Notes: a model not told the origin generated them from the sequence alone. Shown: positions 25,023-34,613, numbered from the stretch's first letter. The stretch is 64,000 nucleotides of DNA from Citrobacter europaeus (GCA_020099315.1 CP083650.1:4960001-5024000), one strand, 5' to 3'. Translations and numbers: made by a program.

Positions 25023-26141
25023 ATGGAACATTTTGACGTAGCGATTATCGGATTAGGCCCGGCAGGCGCAGCGCTGGCGCGGCAGTTGAGTGGAAAAATG
25101 CGCGTGATCGCGTTGGATAAAAAACGCCAGTGCGGCAACGAAGGTTTTACCAAACCCTGCGGCGGTCTGCTGGCCCCGGATGCCCAGCGTTCGTTTATCC
25201 GCGACGGGATAACCTTACCCGTTAATGTCATCGCCAACCCGCAGATATTTAGCGTTAAAACGGTTGATGTTGCCGCTTCTTTGACGCGTAACTACCAACG
25301 CAGCTACATTAATATCAATCGCCATGCGTTTGATTTATGGCTTAAATCGCTCATTCCTGACGATGTACAGGTGTACCACGACAGCCTGTGTCGGAAAATC
25401 TGGCGCGAGGGCGATAAATGGCATGTAATCTTCCGCGCCGACGGTTGGGAGCAGCAGATCACCGCGCGTTATCTGGTAGGTGCCGACGGAGCGAATTCAC
25501 TGGTACGCCGTCATCTCTATCCCCAGCACCAAATCCGTAAATATGTCGCTATTCAACAATGGTTTGCGGAAAAACATCCTGTCCCGTTCTATTCCTGTAT
25601 TTTTGATAATGACGCAACCGACTGTTATTCCTGGAGTATCAGCAAAGACGGCTATTTTATCTTTGGCGGCGCGTACCCCATGAAGGACGGCCAGGCGCGC
25701 TTTGACGCGCTGAAAGAGAAGCTGGAAGCGTTCCATTTCCAGTTCGGCAAACCGGTGAAAAGCGAAAAATGTACGGTGCTGTTCCCCTCACGCTGGAAAG
25801 ACTTCGTCTGCGGCGAAGATAACGCGTTCTTGATTGGTGAAGCGGCCGGATTTATCAGCGCCAGTTCGCTGGAAGGGATTAGCTATGCGCTGGACAGCGC
25901 GGAGATCCTCAAATCTGTACTCCTGCGGGATACGCCAGATATGAATCACGCCTACCGCAACGCCACCCGCAAGTTACGCCTCAAACTGTATGGCAAAATC
26001 CTGAAAAGTCGCGCCCTGACATCGGCGTTTTCCCGTAAATGGATAATGCGCAGCGGCGTGGCGCACATTCCCCAAGGAGACCATTCAGCACCACAAATCA
26101 TAGCTGAAACAGGGCAAATACGGCGAAGCATTTGCCCATAA
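25023..26141 (+). CDS. cbrA: CreB-regulated FAD-dependent oxidoreductase CbrA (geranylgeranyl-reductase-like)
   Basis: A 372-residue flavoprotein: N-terminal FAD-binding VAIIGLGPAGAALARQL (GxGxxG), the ADGANS motif mid-protein and the second FAD motif LIGEAAGFISASSLEGISYAL. Related to geranylgeranyl reductase-like monooxygenase folds. In E. coli CbrA is reported to affect colicin M/E2 tolerance, possibly through isoprenoid lipids. The C-terminal tail past the conserved MRSGVAHIPQ is longer than in E. coli (354 residues) and runs through a GGGCAAAT/ATTTGCCC hairpin. Start at 25023 with AGAAAG upstream. Confidence 0.93.
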   Translation: MEHFDVAIIGLGPAGAALARQLSGKMRVIALDKKRQCGNEGFTKPCGGLLAPDAQRSFIRDGITLPVNVIANPQIFSVKTVDVAASLTRNYQRSYININRHAFDLWLKSLIPDDVQVYHDSLCRKIWREGDKWHVIFRADGWEQQITARYLVGADGANSLVRRHLYPQHQIRKYVAIQQWFAEKHPVPFYSCIFDNDATDCYSWSISKDGYFIFGGAYPMKDGQARFDALKEKLEAFHFQFGKPVKSEKCTVLFPSRWKDFVCGEDNAFLIGEAAGFISASSLEGISYALDSAEILKSVLLRDTPDMNHAYRNATRKLRLKLYGKILKSRALTSAFSRKWIMRSGVAHIPQGDHSAPQIIAETGQIRRSICP

Positions 26142-26145
26142 CATC

Positions 26146-26958
26146 TTATTGCAGCGCAAACTTCTCAATGGCATACGCGACGCCATCTTCAAGGTTGGAT
26201 TTGGTCACAAAGTTGGCGATTTCTTTGACTGATGGAATAGCGTTATCCATGGCAACGCCCACGCCTGCGTATTCAATCATCGCAATGTCGTTTTCCTGAT
26301 CGCCAATCGCCATCACCTCTTCGGCTTTAATGCCCAACGCATCGGCCAGCGATTTTACGCCAGTCCCTTTATTGACGCGTTTATCGAGGATTTCGAGGAA
26401 ATACGGCGCACTTTTCAGCACGGTGTACTTCTCTTTTACTTCCGCAGGTATGCGCGAAATGGCTTTATCAAGGATCTCCGGCTCGTCAATCATCATCACT
26501 TTCAGAAACTGGGTTGCGGGATCCATTTTCTCGGCTTCGCAGAACACCAACGGAATCGTCGCAACAAACGATTCGTGCACCGTGTAGTAGCTGATATCAC
26601 GGTTCGCGGTATACAGCGTATTGCGATCGAGGGCGTGGAAATGCGAGCCAACTTCCCGGGAGAGTTGCTCCAGGTAACGATAATCATCATAGCTCAGCGC
26701 GGTTTGCGCCACGGTACTGCCATCCCCCGCTTTCTGCACCAGCGCACCGTTATAGGTAATGCAGTAGTCACCGGGTTGTTCCATATGTAGTTCTTTCAGA
26801 TAGCTATGAACGCCGGCATACGGGCGCCCCGTAGTCAGCACCACATTCACGCCACGCGCGCGCGCCGCGGCAATCGCCGTTTTGACCGCAGGTGAAATGG
26901 TGTGATCGGGCAGCAGAAGTGTGCCATCCATGTCGATAGCAATAAGTTTGATAGCCAT
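26146..26958 (-). CDS. yidA: HAD-family sugar phosphatase YidA
   Basis: A 270-residue Cof-type HAD phosphatase, same length as E. coli YidA. Motif I is DMDGTLL with the nucleophile Asp9 (IAIDMDGT), motif II TTGRP, then the C2 cap, the conserved Lys in NKGTGVKSLADALG and motif IV IGDQENDIAM. E. coli YidA hydrolyses erythrose 4-phosphate and related sugar phosphates. Convergent with cbrA. In K-12, yidB lies between yidA and gyrB; it is absent here. Confidence 0.96.
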   Translation of the reverse strand: MAIKLIAIDMDGTLLLPDHTISPAVKTAIAAARARGVNVVLTTGRPYAGVHSYLKELHMEQPGDYCITYNGALVQKAGDGSTVAQTALSYDDYRYLEQLSREVGSHFHALDRNTLYTANRDISYYTVHESFVATIPLVFCEAEKMDPATQFLKVMMIDEPEILDKAISRIPAEVKEKYTVLKSAPYFLEILDKRVNKGTGVKSLADALGIKAEEVMAIGDQENDIAMIEYAGVGVAMDNAIPSVKEIANFVTKSNLEDGVAYAIEKFALQ

Positions 26959-27035
26959 GAGTTCCCCGGATGAAATGAGTCCGTCCTCATGCTAACGCGA
27001 TTCCGCTCAAAAAACAGCTACGAAAAGGGGGATAG

Positions 27036-27062
27036 AAAGGGGAATCGAGATTCCCCTTTTGT
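27036..27062 (-). terminator. gyrB operon terminator
   Basis: AAAGGGGAAT-CGAG-ATTCCCCTTT is a perfect 10-bp stem just after the gyrB stop, with T residues on the minus-strand side. Confidence 0.8.
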
Positions 27063-27102
27063 CGATCGGTCACAGGCCTACAGGAGCAGGCCCGGGTGCA
27101 GG

Positions 27103-29517
27103 TTAAATATCGATGTTCGCCGCTTTCAGGGCGTTTTCTTCGATAAACGCACGACGAGGTTCAACGGCATCACCCATCAGCGTGGTGAACAGCTGGTCGG
27201 CGGCGATCGCATCCTTCACGGTAACGCGCAGCATGCGACGGCTTTCCGGGTCCATGGTGGTTTCCCACAGCTGTTCTGGGTTCATCTCACCCAGACCTTT
27301 ATAACGCTGGATAGCGAGACCACGACGAGACTCTTTCTGCAACCATTCCAGCGCCTGCTCAAAGCTTGCTACTGGCTGACGACGTTCGCCACGTTCGATA
27401 AACGCATCGTCTTCGATCAGCCCGCGCAGCTTCTCGCCGAGCGTACAAATACGACGGTATTCGCCACCGGTCACAAATTCATGCTCCAGCGGATAATCGG
27501 TATCGACACCGTGGGTACGCACACGGATCACCGGTTCGAACAGGTTCAGTTCAGCGTCTTTACGCACGAAGCTGTTCCAGGTGCTGCCGTGCATTTCTTT
27601 TTCATTCAGCACGTTAACCAACTGGGAAACCCAGGCCGTCACTTTCGCTTCATCAGACAGGCAGTCTTCAGCCAGCGTCGGTTGATAAACCAGTTCTTTC
27701 AGCAGCGCTTTCGGGAAACGACGTTCCATACGGCCGATCATTTTCTGCGTCGCGTTGTATTCAGAAACCAGTTTTTCTAATGCTTCACCCGCCAGGGCTG
27801 GTGCGCTGGCATTGGTATGCAGCGTTGCGCCATCCAGAGCGATAGAAATTTGGTACTGATCCATCGCTTCGTCATCTTTAATGTACTGTTCCTGCTTGCC
27901 TTTTTTCACTTTGTACAGCGGTGGCTGTGCAATGTAAACGTGGCCGCGCTCAACGATTTCCGGCATCTGACGATAAAAGAAGGTCAACAGCAGCGTACGA
28001 ATGTGCGAGCCGTCGACGTCCGCATCGGTCATGATGATGATGCTGTGATAACGCAGTTTGTCCGGGTTGTACTCGTCACGACCGATGCCACAGCCGAGCG
28101 CGGTGATCAGCGTCGCGACTTCCTGAGAGGAGAGCATCTTGTCAAAGCGCGCTTTCTCGACGTTGAGGATTTTACCCTTCAGCGGCAGAATCGCCTGGTT
28201 TTTACGGTTACGGCCCTGCTTCGCAGATCCGCCCGCGGAGTCCCCTTCCACCAGATACAGTTCAGAGTGGGCTGGGTCGCGTTCCTGACAGTCCGCCAGC
28301 TTGCCCGGCAGACCGGCTAAGTCCAGCGCGCCTTTACGACGGGTCATTTCACGCGCGCGGCGTGCAGCTTCACGGGCACGCGCAGCATCGATAATTTTGC
28401 CAACGACGATTTTCGCGTCAGATGGGTTTTCCAGCAGGTATTCGCTCAGCAGTTCGTTCATCTGCTGTTCTACCGCCGATTTCACCTCAGAGGAGACTAG
28501 CTTATCTTTGGTCTGTGAGGAGAACTTCGGATCCGGTACTTTCACAGAAACAACGGCAATCAGACCTTCACGGGCATCGTCACCGGTGGCGCTGACTTTC
28601 GCTTTTTTGCTGTAGCCTTCTTTGTCCATGTAGGCGTTCAGGGTACGGGTCATCGCCGCACGGAAGCCTGCAAGGTGAGTACCGCCGTCACGCTGTGGAA
28701 TGTTGTTGGTGAAACAGTAGATGTTTTCCTGGAAACCATCGTTCCACTGCAGCGCAACTTCAACGCCGATACCGTCTTTTTCAGTGGAGAAGTAGAAGAT
28801 ATTCGGGTGGATCGGCGTTTTATTTTTGTTGAGGTATTCAACAAACGCCTTAATGCCACCTTCATAGTGGAAATGATCTTCTTTGCCGTCGCGCTTGTCG
28901 CGCAGACGAATAGAGACGCCGGAGTTCAGGAAGGACAGCTCACGTAGACGCTTCGCCAGAATGTCGTATTCAAACTCAACGACATTAGTAAAGGTTTCGT
29001 GGCTTGGCCAGAAACGGACCTGAGTCCCGGTCAGTTCTGTTTCGCCGGTTACCGCCAGTGGCGCCTGCGGCACACCGTGCACGTAAGTTTGCTGATGCAC
29101 TTTGCCTTCACGACGAATCACCAGCTCCAGTTTCTGCGACAAGGCGTTAACGACAGAAACACCCACGCCGTGCAAACCGCCGGAAACTTTATAGGAGTTA
29201 TCATCGAATTTACCGCCTGCGTGCAGAACGGTCATGATAACTTCTGCCGCCGAAACGCCTTCTTCCGGGTGAATACCGGTCGGGATACCACGGCCATCAT
29301 CGGTAACGGACACGGAGTTATCAGCGTGAATCGTTACCACGATATCTTTACAGTGACCCGCGAGCGCTTCGTCGATAGCGTTATCTACCACCTCGAATAC
29401 CATGTGGTGCAGACCGGTGCCGTCATCCGTGTCGCCGATATACATACCAGGGCGCTTACGCACCGCATCCAGTCCTTTCAGGACTTTGATACTGGAGGAG
29501 TCATAAGAATTCGACAT
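27103..29517 (-). CDS. gyrB: DNA gyrase subunit B
   Basis: An 804-residue type II topoisomerase subunit, identical in length to E. coli GyrB. GHKL ATPase domain at the N-terminus (VVDNAIDEALAGHCKD, GRGIPTGIHPEEGVSA, GGLHGVGVSVVNALS), transducer domain, TOPRIM with EGDSAGGSAKQGR and DADVDGSHIRTL, and the extended enterobacterial C-terminal insert. With GyrA it introduces negative supercoils. Start MSNSYDSSSIKVLKG at 29517, the second of two ATGs. Follows recF by 28 bp in the dnaA-dnaN-recF-gyrB cluster. Confidence 0.98.
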   Translation of the reverse strand: MSNSYDSSSIKVLKGLDAVRKRPGMYIGDTDDGTGLHHMVFEVVDNAIDEALAGHCKDIVVTIHADNSVSVTDDGRGIPTGIHPEEGVSAAEVIMTVLHAGGKFDDNSYKVSGGLHGVGVSVVNALSQKLELVIRREGKVHQQTYVHGVPQAPLAVTGETELTGTQVRFWPSHETFTNVVEFEYDILAKRLRELSFLNSGVSIRLRDKRDGKEDHFHYEGGIKAFVEYLNKNKTPIHPNIFYFSTEKDGIGVEVALQWNDGFQENIYCFTNNIPQRDGGTHLAGFRAAMTRTLNAYMDKEGYSKKAKVSATGDDAREGLIAVVSVKVPDPKFSSQTKDKLVSSEVKSAVEQQMNELLSEYLLENPSDAKIVVGKIIDAARAREAARRAREMTRRKGALDLAGLPGKLADCQERDPAHSELYLVEGDSAGGSAKQGRNRKNQAILPLKGKILNVEKARFDKMLSSQEVATLITALGCGIGRDEYNPDKLRYHSIIIMTDADVDGSHIRTLLLTFFYRQMPEIVERGHVYIAQPPLYKVKKGKQEQYIKDDEAMDQYQISIALDGATLHTNASAPALAGEALEKLVSEYNATQKMIGRMERRFPKALLKELVYQPTLAEDCLSDEAKVTAWVSQLVNVLNEKEMHGSTWNSFVRKDAELNLFEPVIRVRTHGVDTDYPLEHEFVTGGEYRRICTLGEKLRGLIEDDAFIERGERRQPVASFEQALEWLQKESRRGLAIQRYKGLGEMNPEQLWETTMDPESRRMLRVTVKDAIAADQLFTTLMGDAVEPRRAFIEENALKAANIDI

Positions 29518-29545
29518 CAACGTTTCTCGCTCATTTTATCTTGGG

Positions 29546-30619
29546 TTAATCCGTTATTTTACCCTTTTCCACGGTAAACATCTTCGAATTTTCATCGGAC
29601 ATGTCTATAACGTGTTCAGCGCTGATTGCGCTGACAAAGACCTGAGATTGCGTGGCTTTTAAGCGGCTGGCCAGCAGCCCGCGACGCGCGTCATCCAGTT
29701 CAGAGGCAAAATCATCTATCAGGTACAGGCAGCGCCGTCCGCTTTCACGGGTCAGGAACTCCCCTTGCGCCAGACGTAAGGCGCACATCAGCAGCTTTAG
29801 CTGCCCACGCGACAACGTGTCTTCCACCGGCGCACCGTCGGCACGAATGCGGAAATCCGCCTTATGCGGGCCGTGCGCGGTGTAGGTCAACATGCGATCG
29901 CGTTCAAAACTGCGTTCCAGCACTTCGGCATAATCAGTCTCTTTCTCCCAGCCGCGCTGGAATGAGAAGGAGAGAGAAAACTCGGGAAGAAACTGCTGGC
30001 AGGTATCCGCCATATCCTGCGCGATACCGGCGCTGTACTCCGCGCGCCAGGTGCTGATTTGTTCCGCCAGCGGGATCAGTTCTTTATCCCACGGGCGCAG
30101 TTGCTCATAACGACTCACCTGGCGCAGCGCCGCATTACGCTGCTTGAGCAGTCGTTTCAGGTTGCTCCAGGCGGTGAAAAATCCGGCTTCATTGTGAAAG
30201 CATCCCCAGTCAAGGAATGCTCTTCTATATTTGGGGCCGCCATTGAGTAAAGTAAACCCCTCTGGCGTGATCAGTTGCATCGGCATCAGGTGCGCCAGTT
30301 CTGCAACCTTGTGCCCGTCAGTGCCGTCAATACGCACTTTGCTGTCGCCCAGTTTGTCTTTCGTCAGACCAATCGACGTCTCACGCTCTTCCCCTTGCAA
30401 ACGCCCGTGTAAAACAAACGACTCCTGCTCGTGGCGAATGACGCGACCAATCTGCAAACTGCGAAACGCCCGGCCGTGGCCGAGCGTATAGATGGCTTCC
30501 AGCACGCTGGTTTTGCCGCTGCCGTTCGCGCCAACCAGAAAGTTAAAGCCGGGAGATAAAGCGAGATCCGCATTTTCAATATTGCGGAAATCTTTAATCA
30601 GGAGTCGGGATAGCGACAT
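29546..30619 (-). CDS. recF: DNA replication/repair protein RecF
   Basis: A 357-residue SMC-like ATPase, length as in E. coli. Walker A GANGSGKTSVLEAI near residue 30, signature motif LSRGQLKLLMCAL and Walker B RCLYLIDDFASELD. It loads RecA at gapped DNA with RecO and RecR. In K-12 recF overlaps the end of dnaN; here a 138-bp spacer containing a palindromic repeat separates them. Confidence 0.97.
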   Translation of the reverse strand: MSLSRLLIKDFRNIENADLALSPGFNFLVGANGSGKTSVLEAIYTLGHGRAFRSLQIGRVIRHEQESFVLHGRLQGEERETSIGLTKDKLGDSKVRIDGTDGHKVAELAHLMPMQLITPEGFTLLNGGPKYRRAFLDWGCFHNEAGFFTAWSNLKRLLKQRNAALRQVSRYEQLRPWDKELIPLAEQISTWRAEYSAGIAQDMADTCQQFLPEFSLSFSFQRGWEKETDYAEVLERSFERDRMLTYTAHGPHKADFRIRADGAPVEDTLSRGQLKLLMCALRLAQGEFLTRESGRRCLYLIDDFASELDDARRGLLASRLKATQSQVFVSAISAEHVIDMSDENSKMFTVEKGKITD

Positions 30620-30667
30620 ATCAACTCATAACCAGGGCGTTATCGTCGCAGTTAGTCTGGTTACGGC

Positions 30668-30730
30668 CAGCGCACAGCAACCGGAGCGTACTGAAGTACG
30701 TGAGGATTGCGAGCACTGCCCGGAGCCAGA
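30668..30730. repeat. Palindromic intergenic repeat inserted between dnaN and recF
   Basis: CAGCAACCGGAGCGTACTGA followed by AGTACGTGAGGATTGC forms an inverted repeat (GCAA..GCGTACT / AGTACG..TTGC) continuing as GAGCACTGCCCGG. I recall similar short dispersed repeats in Salmonella and Klebsiella intergenic regions; I cannot count copies here. It breaks the dnaN-recF overlap known from K-12. Confidence 0.6.
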
Positions 30731-30757
30731 ATAACAAGTAAGATAGCCCGATATTCT

Positions 30758-31858
30758 TTACAAGCGCATAGGCATGACGACATAGGCTGCAGATTGTGAC
30801 GCTGCATCTTCAATCTGTACGCTCGATACGGAATCGGTCAGCAGAATACGCACGTTCTCGCACTTCAGCGCGTTCAGAACGTCCAGTACGTAGCTCACGT
30901 TAAAGCCGATTTCCAGCTCAGTACCAGGATAGGAGACATCCAGAATTTCTTCTGCTTCTTCCTGCTCCGGGTTGTTGGCGGTGATTTTGAGCTGGTTTTC
31001 GCTGACATACAGACGCACGCCGCGGAATTTCTCGTTAGAGAGGATCGCCGCACGAGCAAATGCCTGTTTGAGGATATCGCAACCGGCTTCCAGATGTTTG
31101 TCCGGATTCTTCGGCAATACGCGGCGATAATCCGGGAACCGACCGTCAACCAGCTTGGAAGTGAAGATAAAGTCGCCCACGTGCGCACGAATGTTGTTGC
31201 TGCCAATCTGCACGCGCAGCGGGTTATCACCGCCGTCGAGCATACGCATCAGTTCAATCACGCCTTTACGCGGTACGATCACCGAATGGCTTGGCAACGG
31301 CTGACCGACAGGCATTGAACAGACCGCCAGGCGGTGACCGTCGGTCGCCACGGTACGCAGCTCTTCCCCTTCGGTTTCAAACAGCATGCCGTTTAAGTAG
31401 TAACGTACGTCCTGATGCGCCATCGAAAACTGCGTGGCTTCAATCAGACGCTTCATCGTAGCCTGCGGCAGGGTAAATTCGACTTCGCTCTGCCAGTCGT
31501 CCAGATTCGGGAAGTCGGCAGCAGGCAGCGTAGACAGCGAGAAACGGCTGCGACCAGAACGCACCAGCATACGGTCGCCTTCCAGTTGAACGGCAATCTC
31601 CGCGCCTTCCGGCAACCCGCGGCAAATATCGAAGAATTTACGCGCCGGAACGGTGGTCGCACCAGGTTCATGCGGCTGGATCAGCGCCACGCGCGCCACC
31701 ATCTCCATTTCGAGATCGGTACCGGTCAGCGAAAGCGCACCGTCAGCAACCTGCAGCAGCAGGTTTCCGAGAATAGGCAGTGTAGGACGTCCACCCAGCG
31801 GGCCGCTGACCTGCTGAAGCGGTTTTAATAAATGTTCACGTTCAACGGTAAATTTCAT
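30758..31858 (-). CDS. dnaN: DNA polymerase III beta sliding clamp
   Basis: A 366-residue clamp monomer with three similar domains, same length as E. coli DnaN. Starts MKFTVEREHLLKPLQQV and ends YVVMPMRL, the conserved C-terminus lining the peptide-binding cleft. Tethers polymerases to DNA and recruits Hda, MutS and others. It follows dnaA by 4 bp and is co-transcribed with it. Confidence 0.98.
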   Translation of the reverse strand: MKFTVEREHLLKPLQQVSGPLGGRPTLPILGNLLLQVADGALSLTGTDLEMEMVARVALIQPHEPGATTVPARKFFDICRGLPEGAEIAVQLEGDRMLVRSGRSRFSLSTLPAADFPNLDDWQSEVEFTLPQATMKRLIEATQFSMAHQDVRYYLNGMLFETEGEELRTVATDGHRLAVCSMPVGQPLPSHSVIVPRKGVIELMRMLDGGDNPLRVQIGSNNIRAHVGDFIFTSKLVDGRFPDYRRVLPKNPDKHLEAGCDILKQAFARAAILSNEKFRGVRLYVSENQLKITANNPEQEEAEEILDVSYPGTELEIGFNVSYVLDVLNALKCENVRILLTDSVSSVQIEDAASQSAAYVVMPMRL

Positions 31859-31862
31859 AGCG

Positions 31863-33266
31863 TCACGAAGATAATGTTCTGATTAAATTGGAGAAATCTT
31901 CTTTAATATCATGGCTTTCTTCACGCAACTGCTCAATCTTGCGGCAGGCATGAAGCACGGTAGTATGGTCACGCCCACCAAACGCGTCGCCAATTTCCGG
32001 CAGACTGTGGTTAGTGAGCTCTTTTGCCAGCGCCATCGCCATCTGGCGCGGACGAGCTACCGAGCGAGATCGACGCTTAGAAAGCAGATCCGCAATTTTG
32101 ATTTTGTAATACTCCGCCACCGTCTTCTGAATATTGTCGATGGTGACCAGTTTTTCCTGCAAAGCCAGCAGATCGCGCAGCGCTTCACGCACGAAATCGA
32201 TAGTAATCGCCCGGCCGGTAAAATTGGCGTTGGCGATCACGCGGTTCAATGCGCCTTCCAGTTCACGCACGTTAGAGCGTAGACGTTTGGCAATAAAGAA
32301 CGCCACTTCCCCGGGCAGACGAATGTCGTTTTCGTCGGCTTTTTTCATCAGGATCGCGACGCGCGTTTCCAGCTCAGGTGGTTCGATCGCCACAGTCAGT
32401 CCCCAGCCGAAGCGGGATTTCAGACGATCTTCAACGCCGTTGATCTCCTTCGGATAGCGATCCGAGGTCAGGATGATCTGCTGATTGCCTTCCAGCAGGG
32501 CGTTAAAGGTGTGGAAAAACTCTTCCTGCGATCGTTCTTTATTCGCGAAGAACTGGATATCGTCAATCAGCAGCGCGTCAACGGAGCGGTAGTAGCGTTT
32601 AAACTCTTCGATCGCGTTGTTTTGCAGGGCTTTAACCATATCCTGCACAAAACGCTCGGAGTGCATATACACCACTTTCGCGTTTGGCTTACGCGCCATT
32701 ATGCCGTTACCGACGGCGTGCAGCAGGTGAGTTTTACCCAGACCCGTACCGCCATAAAGGAATAACGGATTGTAGGCGCCGCCAGGATTGTCCGCCACCT
32801 GACGTGCCGCCGCGCGCGCCAGTTGGTTAGATTTACCTTCAACGAAGTTATCAAACGTGTGTTTGACGTTGACGTTAGAACGATAGGTAGGTTCTGCCGG
32901 GGCCGGGACGTTATCCCAGCCTGGGCGCGCTGCCGGAGCGGCGCGTTGCGGTTGCACTTGCTGCGCTACGTAAGCGGGCGCAACAACGTTGTTCACCGGC
33001 GTCTTCAGCGTTTGCGTGACGGGTTTAGTACCGACTTCAAAGCGCAGCTGTGGGGCATCCGCTCCACAGAAGTTATTGAGTAATCCATTAATATTATTAA
33101 GGTATTTATCCCTTACCCAATCGAGCACGAAACGGTTTGGCGCATACAAAGCCAGCGTGTTATCGCTCAGTTCCGCCTGCAACGGGCGTATCCACATACT
33201 GAACTCTGTGGCTGGTAACTCATCCTGCAATCGGGCAAGACACTGCTGCCAAAGCGAAAGTGACAC
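31863..33266 (-). CDS. dnaA: Chromosomal replication initiator DnaA
   Basis: A 467-residue initiator, same length as E. coli. Domain I SLWQQCLARLQDELPATEF, proline/alanine-rich linker, AAA+ domain with Walker A GGTGLGKTHLLHA, Walker B LLIDDIQFF, and domain IV with the DNA-binding GGRDHTTVLHACRKI. The start is GTG at 33266 as in E. coli; an upstream ATG would add 29 unconserved residues. Its promoter region carries a DnaA box, allowing autoregulation, and many GATC sites. Confidence 0.98.
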   Translation of the reverse strand: MSLSLWQQCLARLQDELPATEFSMWIRPLQAELSDNTLALYAPNRFVLDWVRDKYLNNINGLLNNFCGADAPQLRFEVGTKPVTQTLKTPVNNVVAPAYVAQQVQPQRAAPAARPGWDNVPAPAEPTYRSNVNVKHTFDNFVEGKSNQLARAAARQVADNPGGAYNPLFLYGGTGLGKTHLLHAVGNGIMARKPNAKVVYMHSERFVQDMVKALQNNAIEEFKRYYRSVDALLIDDIQFFANKERSQEEFFHTFNALLEGNQQIILTSDRYPKEINGVEDRLKSRFGWGLTVAIEPPELETRVAILMKKADENDIRLPGEVAFFIAKRLRSNVRELEGALNRVIANANFTGRAITIDFVREALRDLLALQEKLVTIDNIQKTVAEYYKIKIADLLSKRRSRSVARPRQMAMALAKELTNHSLPEIGDAFGGRDHTTVLHACRKIEQLREESHDIKEDFSNLIRTLSS

Positions 33267-33477
33267 GGCGGACTCCACTCGAACAAAAGTCGATAAATGA
33301 CAAAGGCTGAAACATTCATGATTGTTGACGCACATCGACAAGACCCTATGCAAAGGGTGACGTGCGAATTGCTATCTGCAATTTTTCCCCGATCAGGATC
33401 CATTGAAACGATCGGGACCGCGGATCATAGCGTAAACTGAGAAAGAGATCTTCTGTTTCTCACAGATTCTTCCCGAT

Positions 33478-33486
33478 TTATCCACA
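33478..33486 (+). promoter_or_regulatory. DnaA box in the dnaA promoter region
   Basis: TTATCCACA, an exact high-affinity R1-type DnaA box, located 212 bp upstream of the dnaA start, as between dnaAp1 and dnaAp2 in E. coli. A degenerate TTATCCACC follows at about 33627. Confidence 0.9.
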
Positions 33487-33742
33487 GGATGATCCAGAAT
33501 CGGCTAAGTGTAAACGATCCTGGAGAAGTGCTGCAGGTTTTAGCGCGCATATTGAAAAAATTAATGAGTAAAGATGCTTTACTGCTTAAACGATCTAATA
33601 AAGATCCCGTGCGATCCTTGCGCTTTATCCACCAGCCCGTATAATTCTTACCCCCAGCGAGTAACGGTCGCCTTACGGCGTCAACGCTGCCTGTTTTTTA
33701 CGCGAAACCGTGCGGAAAAAAGCGGGAAATAAGGAAAGAGAA

Positions 33743-33771
33743 TTGACTCCGGAGTGTACAATTATTACAAT
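33743..33771 (+). promoter_or_regulatory. Sigma-70 promoter of rpmH-rnpA
   Basis: TTGACT, a 17-nt spacer and TACAAT, about 100 nt upstream of rpmH. This near-consensus promoter fits the strong growth-related expression of ribosomal protein L34. Confidence 0.8.
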
Positions 33772-33872
33772 CCGGCCTCTTTAATCACCCACACTGTGGC
33801 GTAAGTCGTTCGAAACTCGTTCGGGTATACGCAAAAGTCAGTGAATTTATTCAAGTTTAGGTAGAAATCGCC

Positions 33873-34013
33873 ATGAAACGCACTTTTCAACCGTCTGTAC
33901 TGAAGCGCAACCGTTCTCACGGCTTCCGTGCTCGTATGGCTAATAAAAATGGTCGTCAGGTTCTGGCACGTCGTCGTGCTAAAGGCCGTTCTCGTCTGAC
34001 CGTTTCTAAGTAA
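33873..34013 (+). CDS. rpmH: 50S ribosomal protein L34
   Basis: A 46-residue, highly basic protein beginning MKRTFQPSVLKRNRSHGFRA and ending LTVSK, the L34 sequence of enterobacteria. Binds 23S rRNA early in 50S assembly. Followed after 17 bp by rnpA, with which it is co-transcribed. Confidence 0.98.
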   Translation: MKRTFQPSVLKRNRSHGFRARMANKNGRQVLARRRAKGRSRLTVSK

Positions 34014-34030
34014 TAAAAGCTAGCCCCTGA

Positions 34031-34390
34031 GTGGTTAAGCTCGCATTTCCCAGGGAGTTACGTTTGTTAACTCCCACTCATTTCACATTCGTCTTCCAGC
34101 AGCCACAACGGGCTGGCACGCCGCAAATCACCATCCTCGGCCGCCTGAATTCGCTGGGGCATCCCCGTATCGGTCTTACAGTCGCCAAGAAAAATGTTAA
34201 GCGTGCGCATGAACGCAATCGGATTAAACGTCTGACGCGTGAAAGCTTCCGTTTACGTCAGCACGAGCTTCCAGCAATGGATTTCGTGGTGGTGGCGAAA
34301 AAAGGGGTTGCTGACCTCGATAACCGTGCTCTCTCGGAAGCGTTGGAAAAATTATGGCGTCGCCATTGTCGCCTGGCTCGCGGGTCCTGA
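34031..34390 (+). CDS. rnpA: Ribonuclease P protein component
   Basis: A 119-residue basic protein that assists the M1 RNA in tRNA 5' maturation. The RNR motif NRIKRLTRESFRL and central AKKNVKRAHERNRIKR are intact. Starts with GTG as in E. coli. Its 3' end overlaps yidD by 37 bp, the usual arrangement. Confidence 0.97.
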   Translation: MVKLAFPRELRLLTPTHFTFVFQQPQRAGTPQITILGRLNSLGHPRIGLTVAKKNVKRAHERNRIKRLTRESFRLRQHELPAMDFVVVAKKGVADLDNRALSEALEKLWRRHCRLARGS

Positions 34391-34611
34391 TAGCCCTCAT
34401 TCGGGTCTATCAACGCCTGATCAGTCCGCTGCTTGGGCCGCATTGCCGTTTCACTCCAACCTGTTCGAGCTACGGAATTGAGGCATTGCGCAGGTTTGGA
34501 GTGATAAAAGGCAGTTGGTTGACGGTGAAACGCGTATTAAAATGCCACCCTTTACACCCTGGTGGTGACGATCCCGTCCCGCCCGGACCATTTGATACCA
34601 GAGAACACTAA
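34354..34611 (+). CDS. yidD: Membrane protein insertion efficiency factor YidD
   Basis: An 85-residue protein with the family core IRVYQRLISPLLGPHCRFTP followed by TCSSYGIEALRRFG and the C-terminal CHPLHPGGDDPVPP. YidD associates with the inner membrane and assists YidC-dependent insertion. Starts inside rnpA and ends 2 bp before yidC, so translation of all three is coupled. Confidence 0.96.
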   Translation: MASPLSPGSRVLIALIRVYQRLISPLLGPHCRFTPTCSSYGIEALRRFGVIKGSWLTVKRVLKCHPLHPGGDDPVPPGPFDTREH

Positions 34612-34613
34612 CG

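Larger units (their letters stand above)
33267..33872. other. dnaA-rpmH divergent control region
   Basis: A 606-bp gene-free region between the divergent dnaA and rpmH genes. It contains a consensus DnaA box, at least seven GATC Dam sites between 33387 and 33615 (subject to SeqA sequestration) and the rpmH promoter. This is the dnaA promoter region, not oriC; in enterobacteria oriC lies beyond the atp operon, outside this window. Confidence 0.85.

Noticed and set aside
33267..33872. Possible origin of replication next to dnaA
   Set aside because: Only one strong DnaA box and no 13-mer AT array or mioC/mnmG neighbours. In enterobacteria oriC is past the atp operon, outside the window.
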